A stretch of DNA of 64,000 nt, from NCBI GenBank assembly GCA_964023205.1, contig OZ026848.1:4826501-4890500 (forward strand). Direction: 5' to 3'. Positions 21,624-31,388 of this stretch are shown here, one piece after another. The position numbers were made by a program, and so were the translations under genes. The DNA is from Lutraria lutraria. Lineage: Eukaryota; Mollusca; Bivalvia; Venerida; Mactridae. Below the pieces are notes generated by a model. The model did not search any database, was not told the origin of the DNA, and saw only the letters and a list, made by a program, of their open reading frames with translations. Each line of letters opens with the position of its first letter. The first letter of the stretch is position 1.

Positions 21624-23054
21624 TCAAACATCTTCGTTTCCTCCTGTCCAGATAACAAAGAAGAAAATTAATGTCAGGCTTAATGCTGACAAGACGGACA
21701 TCACAAAACAAATTTTATCTACAGCAACACTGACATCCTGCCACGTTATCTTCTCATTAAGTTGTTCGTCATATTCGTCTTCGGCACCTGATTCATTTCC
21801 ACGGATTTCTTCGTTGGCATTAACTGTTTTAAGTCTGCTTCTTGAAATCAATTGACTAGCAGGCATTGAACGTGCAAATGTGGTTGGTCGACTAATAATA
21901 TAGGCACTAGGAAGTCCATCCCTATCGTAAGTCATTCGATCAGTATGCGTCTGCATGTCTTCACGAGAGTCATGTGGCATGGACTCGAGATATGAACCAT
22001 CAGATGATTCCTTTGGTATGTACTGGAATTTTCGTTTCTTTCTTTTCGCACACGTCAAGCAACGAGTAAGACTAGTCCAGCATGACCCAACTGGCTGCTT
22101 GTCACTTTTGTAATATACACGAAGGCTAAATATATTTGCTAGTGCTATAAATATATTAAGGATCAGAATGGACATCAAGTAGTAGCTAAATATTGACATA
22201 GGATTTGACGTTTTCGGCAGATTATCACCAACTAAAGTAAGGAAAACAGCTATTGCTAAAAGCATGGTTATACTGAATGATATTCGTTCTCCACTTTCCA
22301 CTGGAATCCAGAACACGATCGCACTAATTATTACCATCAGAACGATGGGAGATATAACATTTATTACAACAAACCGTGGCTTTCTTCCGAGTATTATGTT
22401 CATGCTAAATAGAGAGTAGTCGTAATACCTTCTGATCTCCGACGATAAGTAATCCCAAGCACCATTTGGAGTATAATAAGTTAGGTATATATGATTACTA
22501 ACTGGAGTGATGTACATCAAGTTTGGATTGAAACCCCAAGTCGTAAAGAGTAGCTCACACTTATGTCTATCCCACGGGAAATAAGTAACATCCACGTCAC
22601 ATTTTGACGACAGTACGCCACCTGGATAGAACCCGGCAGACCCATTGTTATAATATGCAACCAACAACCAAGAATCTTTGAAACCAAACTTTTCTAATTT
22701 CTCAACACTGTTTATAAGAACAAGCATTGGTGTCCACACTTCGTCACTTTCAAATCTAACTTCATCTATGCCGCCGTAATCTTCCGGATTCCATGTCATT
22801 GATTCATCCGTCCATTGAAGATCTAGGACAGCTGTAATGGTCATAGTTTCTTGGACCTCATCAAAACTCTGAATATTTACCAATTCAATTCGCATTTTAA
22901 CTTGGACCGCTTCGGACTGGTTACGTCTTGGTCTTATCGTACGGGAATAGTTCGCTAACAAATCGGTTTTCAATGCTCTGGCATCCTCAATTGTTTGACT
23001 CCATCCAGGGAAGGGCAAACACAGACAACAGAACCATAAAATGAACCAATCCAT
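21624..23054 (-). CDS. Cys-loop ligand-gated cation channel subunit, gene 1
   Basis: A single-exon 476-residue subunit of the nicotinic-receptor-like family; five such subunits form a plasma-membrane channel opened by a small ligand. Signal peptide 1-19 (cut near GWS|QT). In the ligand-binding domain: loop D 'QWTDESMTWNPEDYGGI' (80-96), loop A 'VWTP' (W107), Cys-loop C152-C166 with 13 residues between and 'YFPWD' inside, loop B W173, and 'NGAWDYL' (197-203). Loop C (209-217) is Tyr-rich but lacks the vicinal Cys pair of alpha subunits. M1 is about 227-250, with its Pro. M2 starts after 'GER' (E256 at -1', L266 at 9', D277 at 20'), indicating cation selectivity. M3 is about 286-310 and M4 about 446-470. 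Glycosylation sites N35, N45, N137. The start 'aagaaATGG' has good context. A pyrimidine-rich '...cttacttcag' ending at 23123 could be a 5' UTR splice acceptor. Its M3-M4 loop differs strongly from genes 2-4. Ligand unknown. Confidence 0.93.
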   Translation of the reverse strand: MDWFILWFCCLCLPFPGWSQTIEDARALKTDLLANYSRTIRPRRNQSEAVQVKMRIELVNIQSFDEVQETMTITAVLDLQWTDESMTWNPEDYGGIDEVRFESDEVWTPMLVLINSVEKLEKFGFKDSWLLVAYYNNGSAGFYPGGVLSSKCDVDVTYFPWDRHKCELLFTTWGFNPNLMYITPVSNHIYLTYYTPNGAWDYLSSEIRRYYDYSLFSMNIILGRKPRFVVINVISPIVLMVIISAIVFWIPVESGERISFSITMLLAIAVFLTLVGDNLPKTSNPMSIFSYYLMSILILNIFIALANIFSLRVYYKSDKQPVGSCWTSLTRCLTCAKRKKRKFQYIPKESSDGSYLESMPHDSREDMQTHTDRMTYDRDGLPSAYIISRPTTFARSMPASQLISRSRLKTVNANEEIRGNESGAEDEYDEQLNEKITWQDVSVAVDKICFVMSVLSALSLTLIFFFVIWTGGNEDV

Positions 23055-24242
23055 TTCTTGTTATGGTTCTGATTCACCGTCAGCCGCGTTTATGCAATCC
23101 GGCAGTATTTTGGAGTAAGAATCTGAAGTAAGAGTAAGTTTCCCAATCTTGTGAATATCCAATATTGTTTTATCTAACATTTGTGATTGAACGATTCAAT
23201 TTTTGTTTTTCTTATCCATTATTAGATACGAATACATTGAAGCACATGCTTCTCACGTAATGTAATAAATACTAAGACTTAATAATGAATTAGCTTAAAT
23301 CCGTCCTTAAACACTCTATGTGTAGCTGATAGCCGTATGCGTTTTTAACTATTGACAAATCTCACAGTAAATAGAATAATTTATATCCAATTAGTCTAAA
23401 CCAATACACGTTTATTGAACTGTAGTTTTGTAAAAGACGGAGATTTATAAAGCTTTTGCTGGTATGTATTTTACACCCCTGTCGGTTTCCTTCTTTTAAA
23501 ACCAGTCGTGTGAAACGCATAAGAGAGATAATGCACTGTGGGCGAATTAAGTATTGTGTTTAGGTGAAAATTTGATCTTTTTCGTCTAAACTTTCATAAT
23601 AATGTCGATTTGATGACCGGGGCTAATGATTCACAAAAATAATCACAGACCGTTAAGTAAGATTTATTTTTTATTTGCGGAATGATAATACTGGCATAAA
23701 GAATTTGTTCAAACCTATTAAATTACACATTCAATGTTTCAGTCGTTGAAATTAATTATTCGTAACAAAGTGTGTTAGGTACAAAGTCATAAGATAAGTA
23801 AATGATCCTAAGCGTCAAACAATCCCGACCGTAAACTGGTTCCCGTTCCATGTTGCAGTGCACCAAAAGGCTTTGTACAGGCAAGTCAACGAGAACCGGT
23901 TTATTTCTACCATAATTTACCAACATATCAAGTACATATGCGTTCCAGCAATCGACTTCAATAAACAACCTTCTAATTTCTTTAAACTTCACAATTATTA
24001 CAAAGTACTTGAATATGCTGACAAAATCGGCTGAAATAGTCAAATCAATTTTTCATTGGGTTTAAAGACATTTTTTAACATTTTTTTTTCAGTTAAAAAC
24101 GACGACCGGTTCATCAAACCAATTTCCCTAGTCTTTATTCTGACCAGCACTAATTTACCCTTACACAAGACGTCGGCAACTTCTCCACATATATGGCGGA
24201 AAATCAACAATTTGTCAAATTGTCATAGACGGTTTTAACTTA

Positions 24243-24314
24243 CGGTGACCCGCGATTCGAACCCGACTTACTGGGTTACAGGTCTCTCACGCTAACCAAT
24301 TCACCGCGACATTG
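24243..24314 (-). repeat. tRNA-like SINE head, family T1, copy 1
   Basis: The minus strand reads 'gcggtgaattggttagcg' (A-box region) and later 'gtcgggttcgaatcgcggg' (good B box), about 70 nt in all. Acceptor stems do not pair, so it is a tRNA-derived repeat. Duplicated at 31316 and 41300. Confidence 0.65.
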
Positions 24315-24875
24315 GTTCAGTAAATTCAAACAGGTCGTTTTGCTTTAATTTTATGACAGGTAGAAAGTTTGCGTGCACTTTTAACAAGCGAATGACGTTG
24401 GTGAAAATACATGTAGCAGAGAACTAAAGTGTTTAAACTTTTCTCGGTTAAAATGATACTTATAACTTGGGTAACTCACTGTTGTTCGTCCGGAAATTTC
24501 AAAAACAGTATACTAATTGAATGGCAATAGATACCACCGTTATTTGATCTCGTTATTTGAAAGCGTCTATTTGATCAACAATCGTCCACTAAATGGATTT
24601 TATTGACCAGCTTTAAATTCTGTACTGAATACTGAATGATTGATAGTTAGTTCTTGTTTATATAATAGGAATACAATTAACACCTAATGGTTAAAAGGTT
24701 TATTGTTAAAAAAACGTTTAACGTACTGTGATGCTTTTCCTGATGTCACAAAATAATTACTATCGATTAAGCTTCATACCTTTCTAATGAGTATCGTGCT
24801 TTTATTTCTATACAAAAGTAATGTAAAAATGTATTCATTTTATTGTAATATATATGGCATTTACTAGTTTATATA

Positions 24876-24990
24876 GATCACTGGTCTAGTGATAACGCGC
24901 GAAAGGTCACGTATTCGAACGACGGCTCAGTTTTCCAATATTTCAGGGATGCCTTTCTAGTGTCCCCATCCCAACTACCGGAACAAGTAC
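24876..24990 (+). repeat. tRNA-like SINE, family T2, copy 1
   Basis: 'ggtctagtgataacgcgcg' followed by 'gtattcgaacgacggctcag' has the order and spacing of tRNA A and B boxes. A short body follows, with the doubled word 'accggaacaagt' just beyond it. Copies at 31950 and 41948. Confidence 0.6.
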
Positions 24991-25146
24991 CGGAACAAGT
25001 ACTTTATTTAGAAAACACAGGAAACGAACGAGTCGTTTATTGATGCTAATTTACACCGGGCACGATAAAGATCAACGGAAAACTATTAGAAAATAAGAGT
25101 AGGGATATAAATGCCCTGTTCTCCTTTATCTCTCCCCCTCCCCTCT

Positions 25147-25312
25147 CCCTGGGGCTACCGCGAAATAACCATATATGCAACCCGACGATCCAGTTTCGAA
25201 TCCCAGGCACGGCAGGTCATATCCTTCCAATGTCGATTTTCCGTCACATCTGACGAAGGTGTCGCCTGCTTGTGGCTCGTTAAAATACAGTCAAATAAAT
25301 TGGACGCCGTAT
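25147..25312 (+). repeat. tRNA-derived SINE, family T3, copy 1
   Basis: Begins in a C-rich tract with 'ggggctaccgcgaaat', has a B-box-like 'ccagtttcgaatccc', then a body ('ggcaggtcatatccttcc') and the end 'aaaatacagtcaaataaatt'. The full order recurs at 32228 and 42215 within the duplications and, diverged, at 5150, which shows it is a dispersed family. Confidence 0.65.
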
Positions 25313-26388
25313 ATAGCTGAAATCGTCGGAAAGCATCTTTAAACCCTCTGAACAAAATACAAATTTTACCCCAATAAGTAATGACAATACTTCGCAAATT
25401 TCACAAAACCTTTATTCTGTTGTTACACACACCATGTAAACGGGGTTAACTGCTATGAATCATATAACCATCTTCCATGAATACTGAGTTCAACCTTTTA
25501 AGAAGTATAAGTTATTACTTTTCTGTTTGTAAAAGTAAACAATGATGATATATAAGGGATAGATATAGTGCGATTTTATTAACCTGTCAACGCTGAATAA
25601 TTACACGGTTGCCGGATGCGAATAGTTTTAGCCTCGAATCACAGTGGATAGTTCTCGTTTATTTTACCGTTATTGAATGTTCCAATCAACGTGTTTATAC
25701 AACGGTAAAACGAAAATTATCGTATCGTATAACTTACGAAAGTAATCGAACCTCACCGAAGCAAAACATAATTTTTTTTTAATGCAATCATTGACCGTAT
25801 AGTTATGCAGCTTTGACAGTTTGATAAAATCGCACTATGTAATACTTTTATATATATATGTACCTTCGAGATTAAGACAACAAGGCAAGGGACAATGCAT
25901 CTACTCAAGATATATATGATAGTTCATTCAAGAAAACAAATGCACAAAATATTTTTCTACATATTTACAAATTTGCACATACATGTCAATATAGTGAATG
26001 GGACATTATATCATATAATAAAAATTCTTAATAGAATAGAGCACAACAAGTATAAGCATGTGTATACACAAAACATACATGCATGAAAACTTTAATTGCT
26101 ACATTTTTTGTAAAATGGCTTGAAAAATTTCTATCTAAAGCAATTTAAAAAACGTATGTTAATTCTGTCATTGGATTTCGTAGTTCTTCGTTCTATGAAG
26201 GGATAAAATAAATCAATTTTGTTAATATATTTTGATAAAACTATGTATAGTTTTCATAGTACACATGTATAATTATTAATCCATTGACGATAAATATATA
26301 AGTTCAATGTCCAAAAATTCAACTAAACCTGCAACTTTTTCTTGTTCTTGAACAAAATCCTCCCCATTTGATACAAGTTGATTGGAGT

Positions 26389-27540
26389 TATTGCCGAACT
26401 ACTATACAGAACGTTTAGTGAAATTGCCGAACTACTATACAGAACGTTTAGTGAAATTTCAAAACTACTATACACAACGTTTAGTGAAATTGCAGAACTA
26501 CTATACAGAACGTTTAGTGAAATTGCCGAACTACTATACACAACGTTTAGTAAAATTGCCGAACTACTATACACAACGTTTAGTGAAATTGCCGAACTAC
26601 TATACACAACGTTTAGTGAAATTTCAAAACTACTATACACAACGTTAAGTGAAATTGCAGAACTACTATACACAACGTTTAATGAAATTGCAGAACTACT
26701 ATACAGAACGTTTAGTGAAATTGCCGAACTACTATACACAACGTTTAGTGAAATTGCAGAACTACTATACACAACGTTTAGTGAAATTGCCAAACTACTA
26801 TACACCACGTTAAATGAAATTGCCGAACTACTATACACAACGTTTAGTGAAATTGCCGAACTACTATACACAACGTTTAGTGAAATTGCCGAACTACTAT
26901 ACAGAACATTTAGTGAAATTGCCGAACTACTATACAGAACATTTAGTGAAATTGTCGAACTACTATACACAACGTTTAATGAAATTGCCGAACTACTATA
27001 CACAACGTTTAGTGAAATTGCCGAACTACTATACAGAACATATAGTGAAATTGACGAACTACTATACAAAACGTTTAGTGAAATTGCCGAACTACTATAC
27101 ACAACGTTTAGTGAAATTGCCGAACTACTATACACAACGCTTAGTGAAATTGCCGAACTACTATACAGAACGTTAAGTGAAATTGCCGAACTACTATACA
27201 CAACGTTTAGTAAAATTGCCGAACTACTATACACAACGTTTAGTGAAATTGCCGAACTACTATACACAACGTTTAGTGAAATTGCCGAACTACTATACAC
27301 AACGTTTAGTGAAATTACCGAACTACTATACAGAACGTTAAGTGAAATTGCCGAACTACTATACACAACGTTTAATGAAATTGCCGAACTACTTTACACA
27401 ACGTTTAGTAAAATTGCCTAACTACTATACACAACGTTTAGTGAAATTGCCGAACTACTATACACAACGTTTAGTGAAATTGCCGAACTACTATACACAA
27501 CGTTTAGTGAAATTGCCGAACTACTATACACAACGTTTAC
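26389..27540. repeat. 33-bp minisatellite, about 35 units
   Basis: Tandem units of exactly 33 bp built on 'gaaattgccgaactactata' plus 'cacaacgtttagt', with unit variants such as c/g in 'acaca/acaga' and 'tttagt/ttaagt/ttaatg'. Because 33 is a multiple of three and the unit has stops in only some frames, two plus frames and one minus frame stay open through the array, giving 11-residue repeat translations. I regard these frames as by-products. It lies about 460 bp beyond the stop codon of gene 2. Confidence 0.95.
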
Positions 27541-27650
27541 TTCACTAAAATTCATTCATATGAAAGTTCCTTCTTATATGGTTCAATGATCAACACAGGA
27601 CAGTTTTGTTTTTAGTATTTGTGTAAATAAATTGTTTATGAAGAATACCA

Positions 27651-27936
27651 GTCGGATTAGCTCAGTTGGTAAGGCGTCTGAATAGCAAACATGAGGTCGT
27701 GGATTCCTATTACATTTGATGCCGTTATTGTGAGACTATCACAGAAATTCAAGCGGTAGGGTAACGCAAAGGTTGGATAAAACTGAATGCCTGTGGTGGT
27801 CGTAGTAAATTACTTTGAAATAAGTAAGGAGGAATGTAGCAAGATTGTATTTAGCATGTTTGTAAGTAATTTATTTTTTCTTAATATTAGCTCAGTTGGT
27901 AGATTATCTGACTTGCAAGTAGATCTTCTTAGATTC
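27651..27936 (+). repeat. Two tRNA-like fragments downstream of gene 2
   Basis: The first (27651-27714) reads 'gtcggattagctcagttggt' with a good A box and an 'atagcaa' loop like tRNA-Ala, but a degraded B box. The second (27882-27936) restarts with 'tattagctcagttggtagat' and 'ctgacttgcaagtagatc', without a 3' half. Neither folds into a complete tRNA. The same pair occurs behind genes 3 and 4. Confidence 0.6.
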
Positions 27937-27981
27937 TTTGCTTTTTCTTCTGCTATTACAGTGTATGCGTGCATTCTTTTG

Positions 27982-27987
27982 TTTATT
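27982..27987 (-). promoter_or_regulatory. Possible polyadenylation signal, gene 2
   Basis: AATAAA on the minus strand 15 nt after the stop of gene 2 ('tagaaataaacaaaag'). Also present behind gene 3 (34740-34745) but removed by a small deletion behind gene 4. Confidence 0.4.
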
Positions 27988-28002
27988 TCTATCACGTGTT
28001 CA

Positions 28003-29424
28003 CTAATTTGTGGTTCCTCCAATCCAGATAACGAAGAAGAAAACCAATGTCAAGCTTAATGCTGATAAAACGAACGTCACAAAACAAACTTTATCTACAG
28101 CAACACTGACCTCCTGCCACGTTATACTCTCATCCAGTGCTTCCTTATCTTCTTGCACGTACGATTTATTACTACGGGTTGCTTTATCGGAAACTTGGCC
28201 TTCACCAACGTTCCTGACATCCAGTTGTTTTACGACCAAAGAACGTCCATTTGGGATAGGTCGATCAGCCATGCGGTTATGAAAGAATCCGAAATCACCA
28301 TGCGTTTGTCGATTAATTAGAATGTGTTTTCTATGATTATTACGATACGGATCAGATTCTTTATTTGAATCATCAAACTCATGCGATTTATACTGAAAAC
28401 TTCGTTTATTCATTTTCTTACACATTAAGCATCGAGTAAGACTCACAAGGCAAGATCCAACAGGCTGCTTTTCACTTCGGTGGTATACTCGAAGACTAAA
28501 TATATTTGCGAGAGTCATAAATATATTAAGGATCAGAATGGAAATCAAGTAGTAGCTAAATATTGACATAGGACTTGATGTTTTCGGCAGATTATCACCA
28601 ACTAGAGTAAGGAAAACAGCTATTGCTAAAAGCATGGTTGTGCTAAATGATATTCGTTCTCCACTTTCCACTGGAATCCAGAACACGATCGCACTAATTA
28701 TTACCATCAGAACGATGGGAGATATAACATTTATTACAACAAACCGTGGCTTTCTTCCGAGTATTATGTCCATGCTAAATAACGAGTAGTCGTAATACAT
28801 TCTGATCCCCGACGATAAGTAATCCCAAGCACCATTTGGAGCATAAAAAGATAGGTATACATGATTACTAAATGGAGTGATGTACATCAATTTTGGATTG
28901 GAACCCCAAGTCGTAAAGAGTAACTCACACTTATGTCTATCCCACGGGAAATAAGTAACATCCACGTCACATTTTGACGACAATACACCACCAGGAAAGA
29001 ACCAGGCAGACCCATTGTTATAATATGTAACCAACAACCAAGAATCTTTGAAACCAAACTTTTCTAATTTCTCAACACTGTTCATAAGAACAAGCATTGG
29101 TGTCCACACTTCGTCACTTTCAAATCTAACTTCATCTATGCCGCCGTAATCTTCCGGATTCCATGTCATTGATTCATCCGTCCATTGAAGATCTAGGATA
29201 ACTGTAATGGTCATAGTTTCTCGGACCTCATCAAAACTCTGAATATTTACCAATTCAATTCGCATTTTAACATAGACCGTTTCGGACTGGTTACGTCTTG
29301 GTCTTATCGTACGGGAATAGTTCGCTAACAAATCGGTTTTCAATGCTCTGGCATCCTCAATTGTTTGACTCCATCCAGGGAAGGGCAAACACAGACAACA
29401 GAACCATAAAACGAGCCAATCCAT
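28003..29424 (-). CDS. Cys-loop ligand-gated cation channel subunit, gene 2 (hybrid)
   Basis: A 473-residue single-exon paralogue of gene 1 with the same plan: signal peptide, loop D 'QWTDE', Cys-loop with 'YFPWDRHKC', loop B Trp, four membrane segments, E at -1' and L at 9' of M2, and no vicinal Cys. Residues 1 to about 260 nearly match gene 1. From the M2-M3 turn ('KTSSPM' instead of 'KTSNPM') through the M3-M4 loop ('KSHEFDDSNKESDPYRN') to M4 it nearly matches gene 4. This puts a recombination point at about 28573-28651. Against gene 3 it differs at five residues, and at each of them gene 2 is the odd one out, including Thr for Ile at M2 5' (residue 262). The frame is intact. The cytoplasmic loop is expected to govern assembly and trafficking, so the hybrid may combine gene-1 ligand binding with gene-4 intracellular behaviour. 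Confidence 0.93.
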   Translation of the reverse strand: MDWLVLWFCCLCLPFPGWSQTIEDARALKTDLLANYSRTIRPRRNQSETVYVKMRIELVNIQSFDEVRETMTITVILDLQWTDESMTWNPEDYGGIDEVRFESDEVWTPMLVLMNSVEKLEKFGFKDSWLLVTYYNNGSAWFFPGGVLSSKCDVDVTYFPWDRHKCELLFTTWGSNPKLMYITPFSNHVYLSFYAPNGAWDYLSSGIRMYYDYSLFSMDIILGRKPRFVVINVISPIVLMVIISAIVFWIPVESGERISFSTTMLLAIAVFLTLVGDNLPKTSSPMSIFSYYLISILILNIFMTLANIFSLRVYHRSEKQPVGSCLVSLTRCLMCKKMNKRSFQYKSHEFDDSNKESDPYRNNHRKHILINRQTHGDFGFFHNRMADRPIPNGRSLVVKQLDVRNVGEGQVSDKATRSNKSYVQEDKEALDESITWQEVSVAVDKVCFVTFVLSALSLTLVFFFVIWIGGTTN

Positions 29425-29752
29425 ATCTTTTTATGGTTCTGATTCACCGTCAGCCGCGTTTATGCAATCCGGCAGTTTTATGGAGTAAGAATCTGAAGTA
29501 AGAGTAAGTTTCCCAATCTTGTGAATATCCAATATTGTTTTATTTATTATTTGTGATTGTACGATTCAATTTTTGTTTTCTTATCCATTATTAGATACGA
29601 ATACATTGAAGCACATGCTTCTCACGAAATGTAATAAATACTAGTACAATGAATTAGTTTAAATCCGTCCTTAAACACTCTATGTGTAGCTGATAGCCGT
29701 ATGCATGTTTAACTATTGGCAAATCTCACAGTAAATAGAATATATCCAAGTA

Positions 29753-30442
29753 TAGTCGATTTAAATTTGCTTGCTAATGAGGGATTAGTCTCATTTCGAT
29801 ATATAGGTGTAACAGGTAAACCCGGTAACCGTTATAGATAAGATAGAGAAAACATAATTACGATTGCCTCAATAGCGTTAAGGTTAGTGCTGATGATTTT
29901 GAGATACACATCATTATAACCATTGGTTCGAACCTAGTTAATGTCATTTTATAACTATATTTTGTATGTTTATTTTTCCTTTGTTTATTTTAAATCCTAT
30001 TATTTTGTAATGTTTATTTTGTCATTATTTATTTTATAATATCGTTTCAAAACAATTCAAACATGTAAATTCAACACGCACTATCGCATTCACTCGCCGT
30101 GTCTTTCTCCTCGTCGCAAGAAGTGATTAATAATAGTCAACAGTCTATCTCCTTCTCTAAGGCATACTGCATGTATATTTTATAGTACACATTATGTGTT
30201 TATGAGACAAGATATTAATTTTGATTTTCACAATTTGAAGGGTAATTCTTGAAAGCAATTGCAATTTCGAATACTATATAATTTATGTTAATCCAAAAAA
30301 AAGGATTTTGCCAGTTTGAACTCATGGCCGCTATGAATAAAAAACCATAGCCTTTACCTCTCAGCCACGGCGGTAAATAACTTTATCTACCTCGGAAAAT
30401 GTAAATGTTTACAACGGTTCTCAGTTAACTTTAAATCGACTG
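29753..30442. mobile_element. 690-bp TA-flanked TIR element with two tRNA-like modules, copy 1
   Basis: Ends 'tagtcgatttaaattt' and, reverse-complemented, 'cagtcgatttaaagtt' form a short inverted repeat. TA flanks both sides (29751-29752, 30443-30444). The matching flank upstream of gene 1 has a single TA at the same place, a natural empty site. Inside are a plus-strand tRNA-like module (about 29865-29945, B box 'ttggttcgaacc') and a minus-strand one (about 30308-30375, A box 'tggctgagagg', B box 'gagttcaaact'). No transposase. A MITE that carries or trapped Pol III-type modules. Confidence 0.8.
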
Positions 30443-31315
30443 TAGTCTAAACCAATAAACGTTTATTGAACTGTAGTTTTGTAAAAGACGGAGATTTATT
30501 AAGCTTGTGTTGGTATGTATTTTACACCCCTGTCGGTTTCCTTCTTTCAAAACCCTACGTGTGAAACGCATAAGAGAGATAATGCACTGTGGGCGAATTA
30601 AGTATTGTGTTTAGGTGAAATTTTGATCTTTTTCGTCTAAACTTTCATAATAATGTCGATTTGATGACCGGGGCTTATGATTCACAAAAATAATCACAGA
30701 CCGTTAAGTTAAATACTTCACTAAGATTTATTTTTTATTTGCGGAATGATAATACTGGCATAAAGAATTTGTTCAAACCTATTAAATTACACATTCAAGG
30801 TTTCAGTCGTTGAAATTAATTATTCGTAACAAAGTGTGTTAGGTACAAAGTCATAAGATAAGTAAATGATCCTAAGCGTCAAACAATTCCGACCGTAAAC
30901 TGGTTCCCGTTCCATGTTGCAGTGCACAAAAAGGCTTTGTACAGGCAAGTCAACGAGAACCGGTTTATTTCTACCATAATTTCCAGCATTTCAAGTACAT
31001 ATGCGTTCCAGCAATCGACTTCAATAAACAACCTTCTAATTTCTTTAAACTTCACAATTATGTTGTCTATTATTACAAAGTACTTGAAAAGCTGACAAAA
31101 TCGGCTGAAATAGTCAAATCAATTTTTCATTGGGTTTATAGACATTTGTTAACATTTCTTTTTCAGTTAAAAACGACGACCGGTTCATCAAACCAATTTT
31201 CCTAGTCTTTATTCTGACCAGCACTAATTTACCCTTACACAAGACGTCGGCAACTTCTCCACATATATGGCGGAAAATCAACAATTTGTCAAATTGTCAT
31301 AGACGGTTTTAACCT

Positions 31316-31388
31316 ACGGTGACCCGAGATTCGATCCCGACTTACTGGGTTACAGGCCTCTCACACTAACCAATTCACCGCGGCATTG
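31316..31388 (-). repeat. tRNA-like SINE head, family T1, copy 2
   Basis: Duplicated with unit 2; one or two substitutions from the copy at 24243. Confidence 0.6.

Larger units (their letters stand above)
23055..29424 (-). repeat. Segmental duplication unit 1 (upstream flank of gene 1 through gene 2)
   Basis: The interval from the start of receptor gene 1 to the start of gene 2 is repeated in 29425-36182 and, in modified form, in 36183 to about 47040. This copy has the longest minisatellite (about 35 units) and lacks the 690-bp TIR element, so it preserves that element's empty site near 23395 ('ccaattagtctaaacc'). Confidence 0.9.

Noticed and set aside
21624..23054. Alpha-type nicotinic subunit or anion channel (glycine/GABA type)
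   Set aside because: No vicinal Cys in loop C; Glu precedes M2 and there is no Pro-Ala-Arg entry of anion channels.
24243..24314. Functional tRNA genes at this and the other tRNA-like sites
   Set aside because: A and B boxes are present but acceptor, D or anticodon stems do not pair; the sequences behave as SINE heads.
26323..27421. Two overlapping 347-residue repeat proteins on opposite strands
   Set aside because: Both are read through the 33-bp minisatellite; open frames follow from a unit length divisible by three. Sequence outside the array adds no domain.
26389..27540. CRISPR-like array
   Set aside because: Repeats are contiguous with no spacers, and the genome is eukaryotic.
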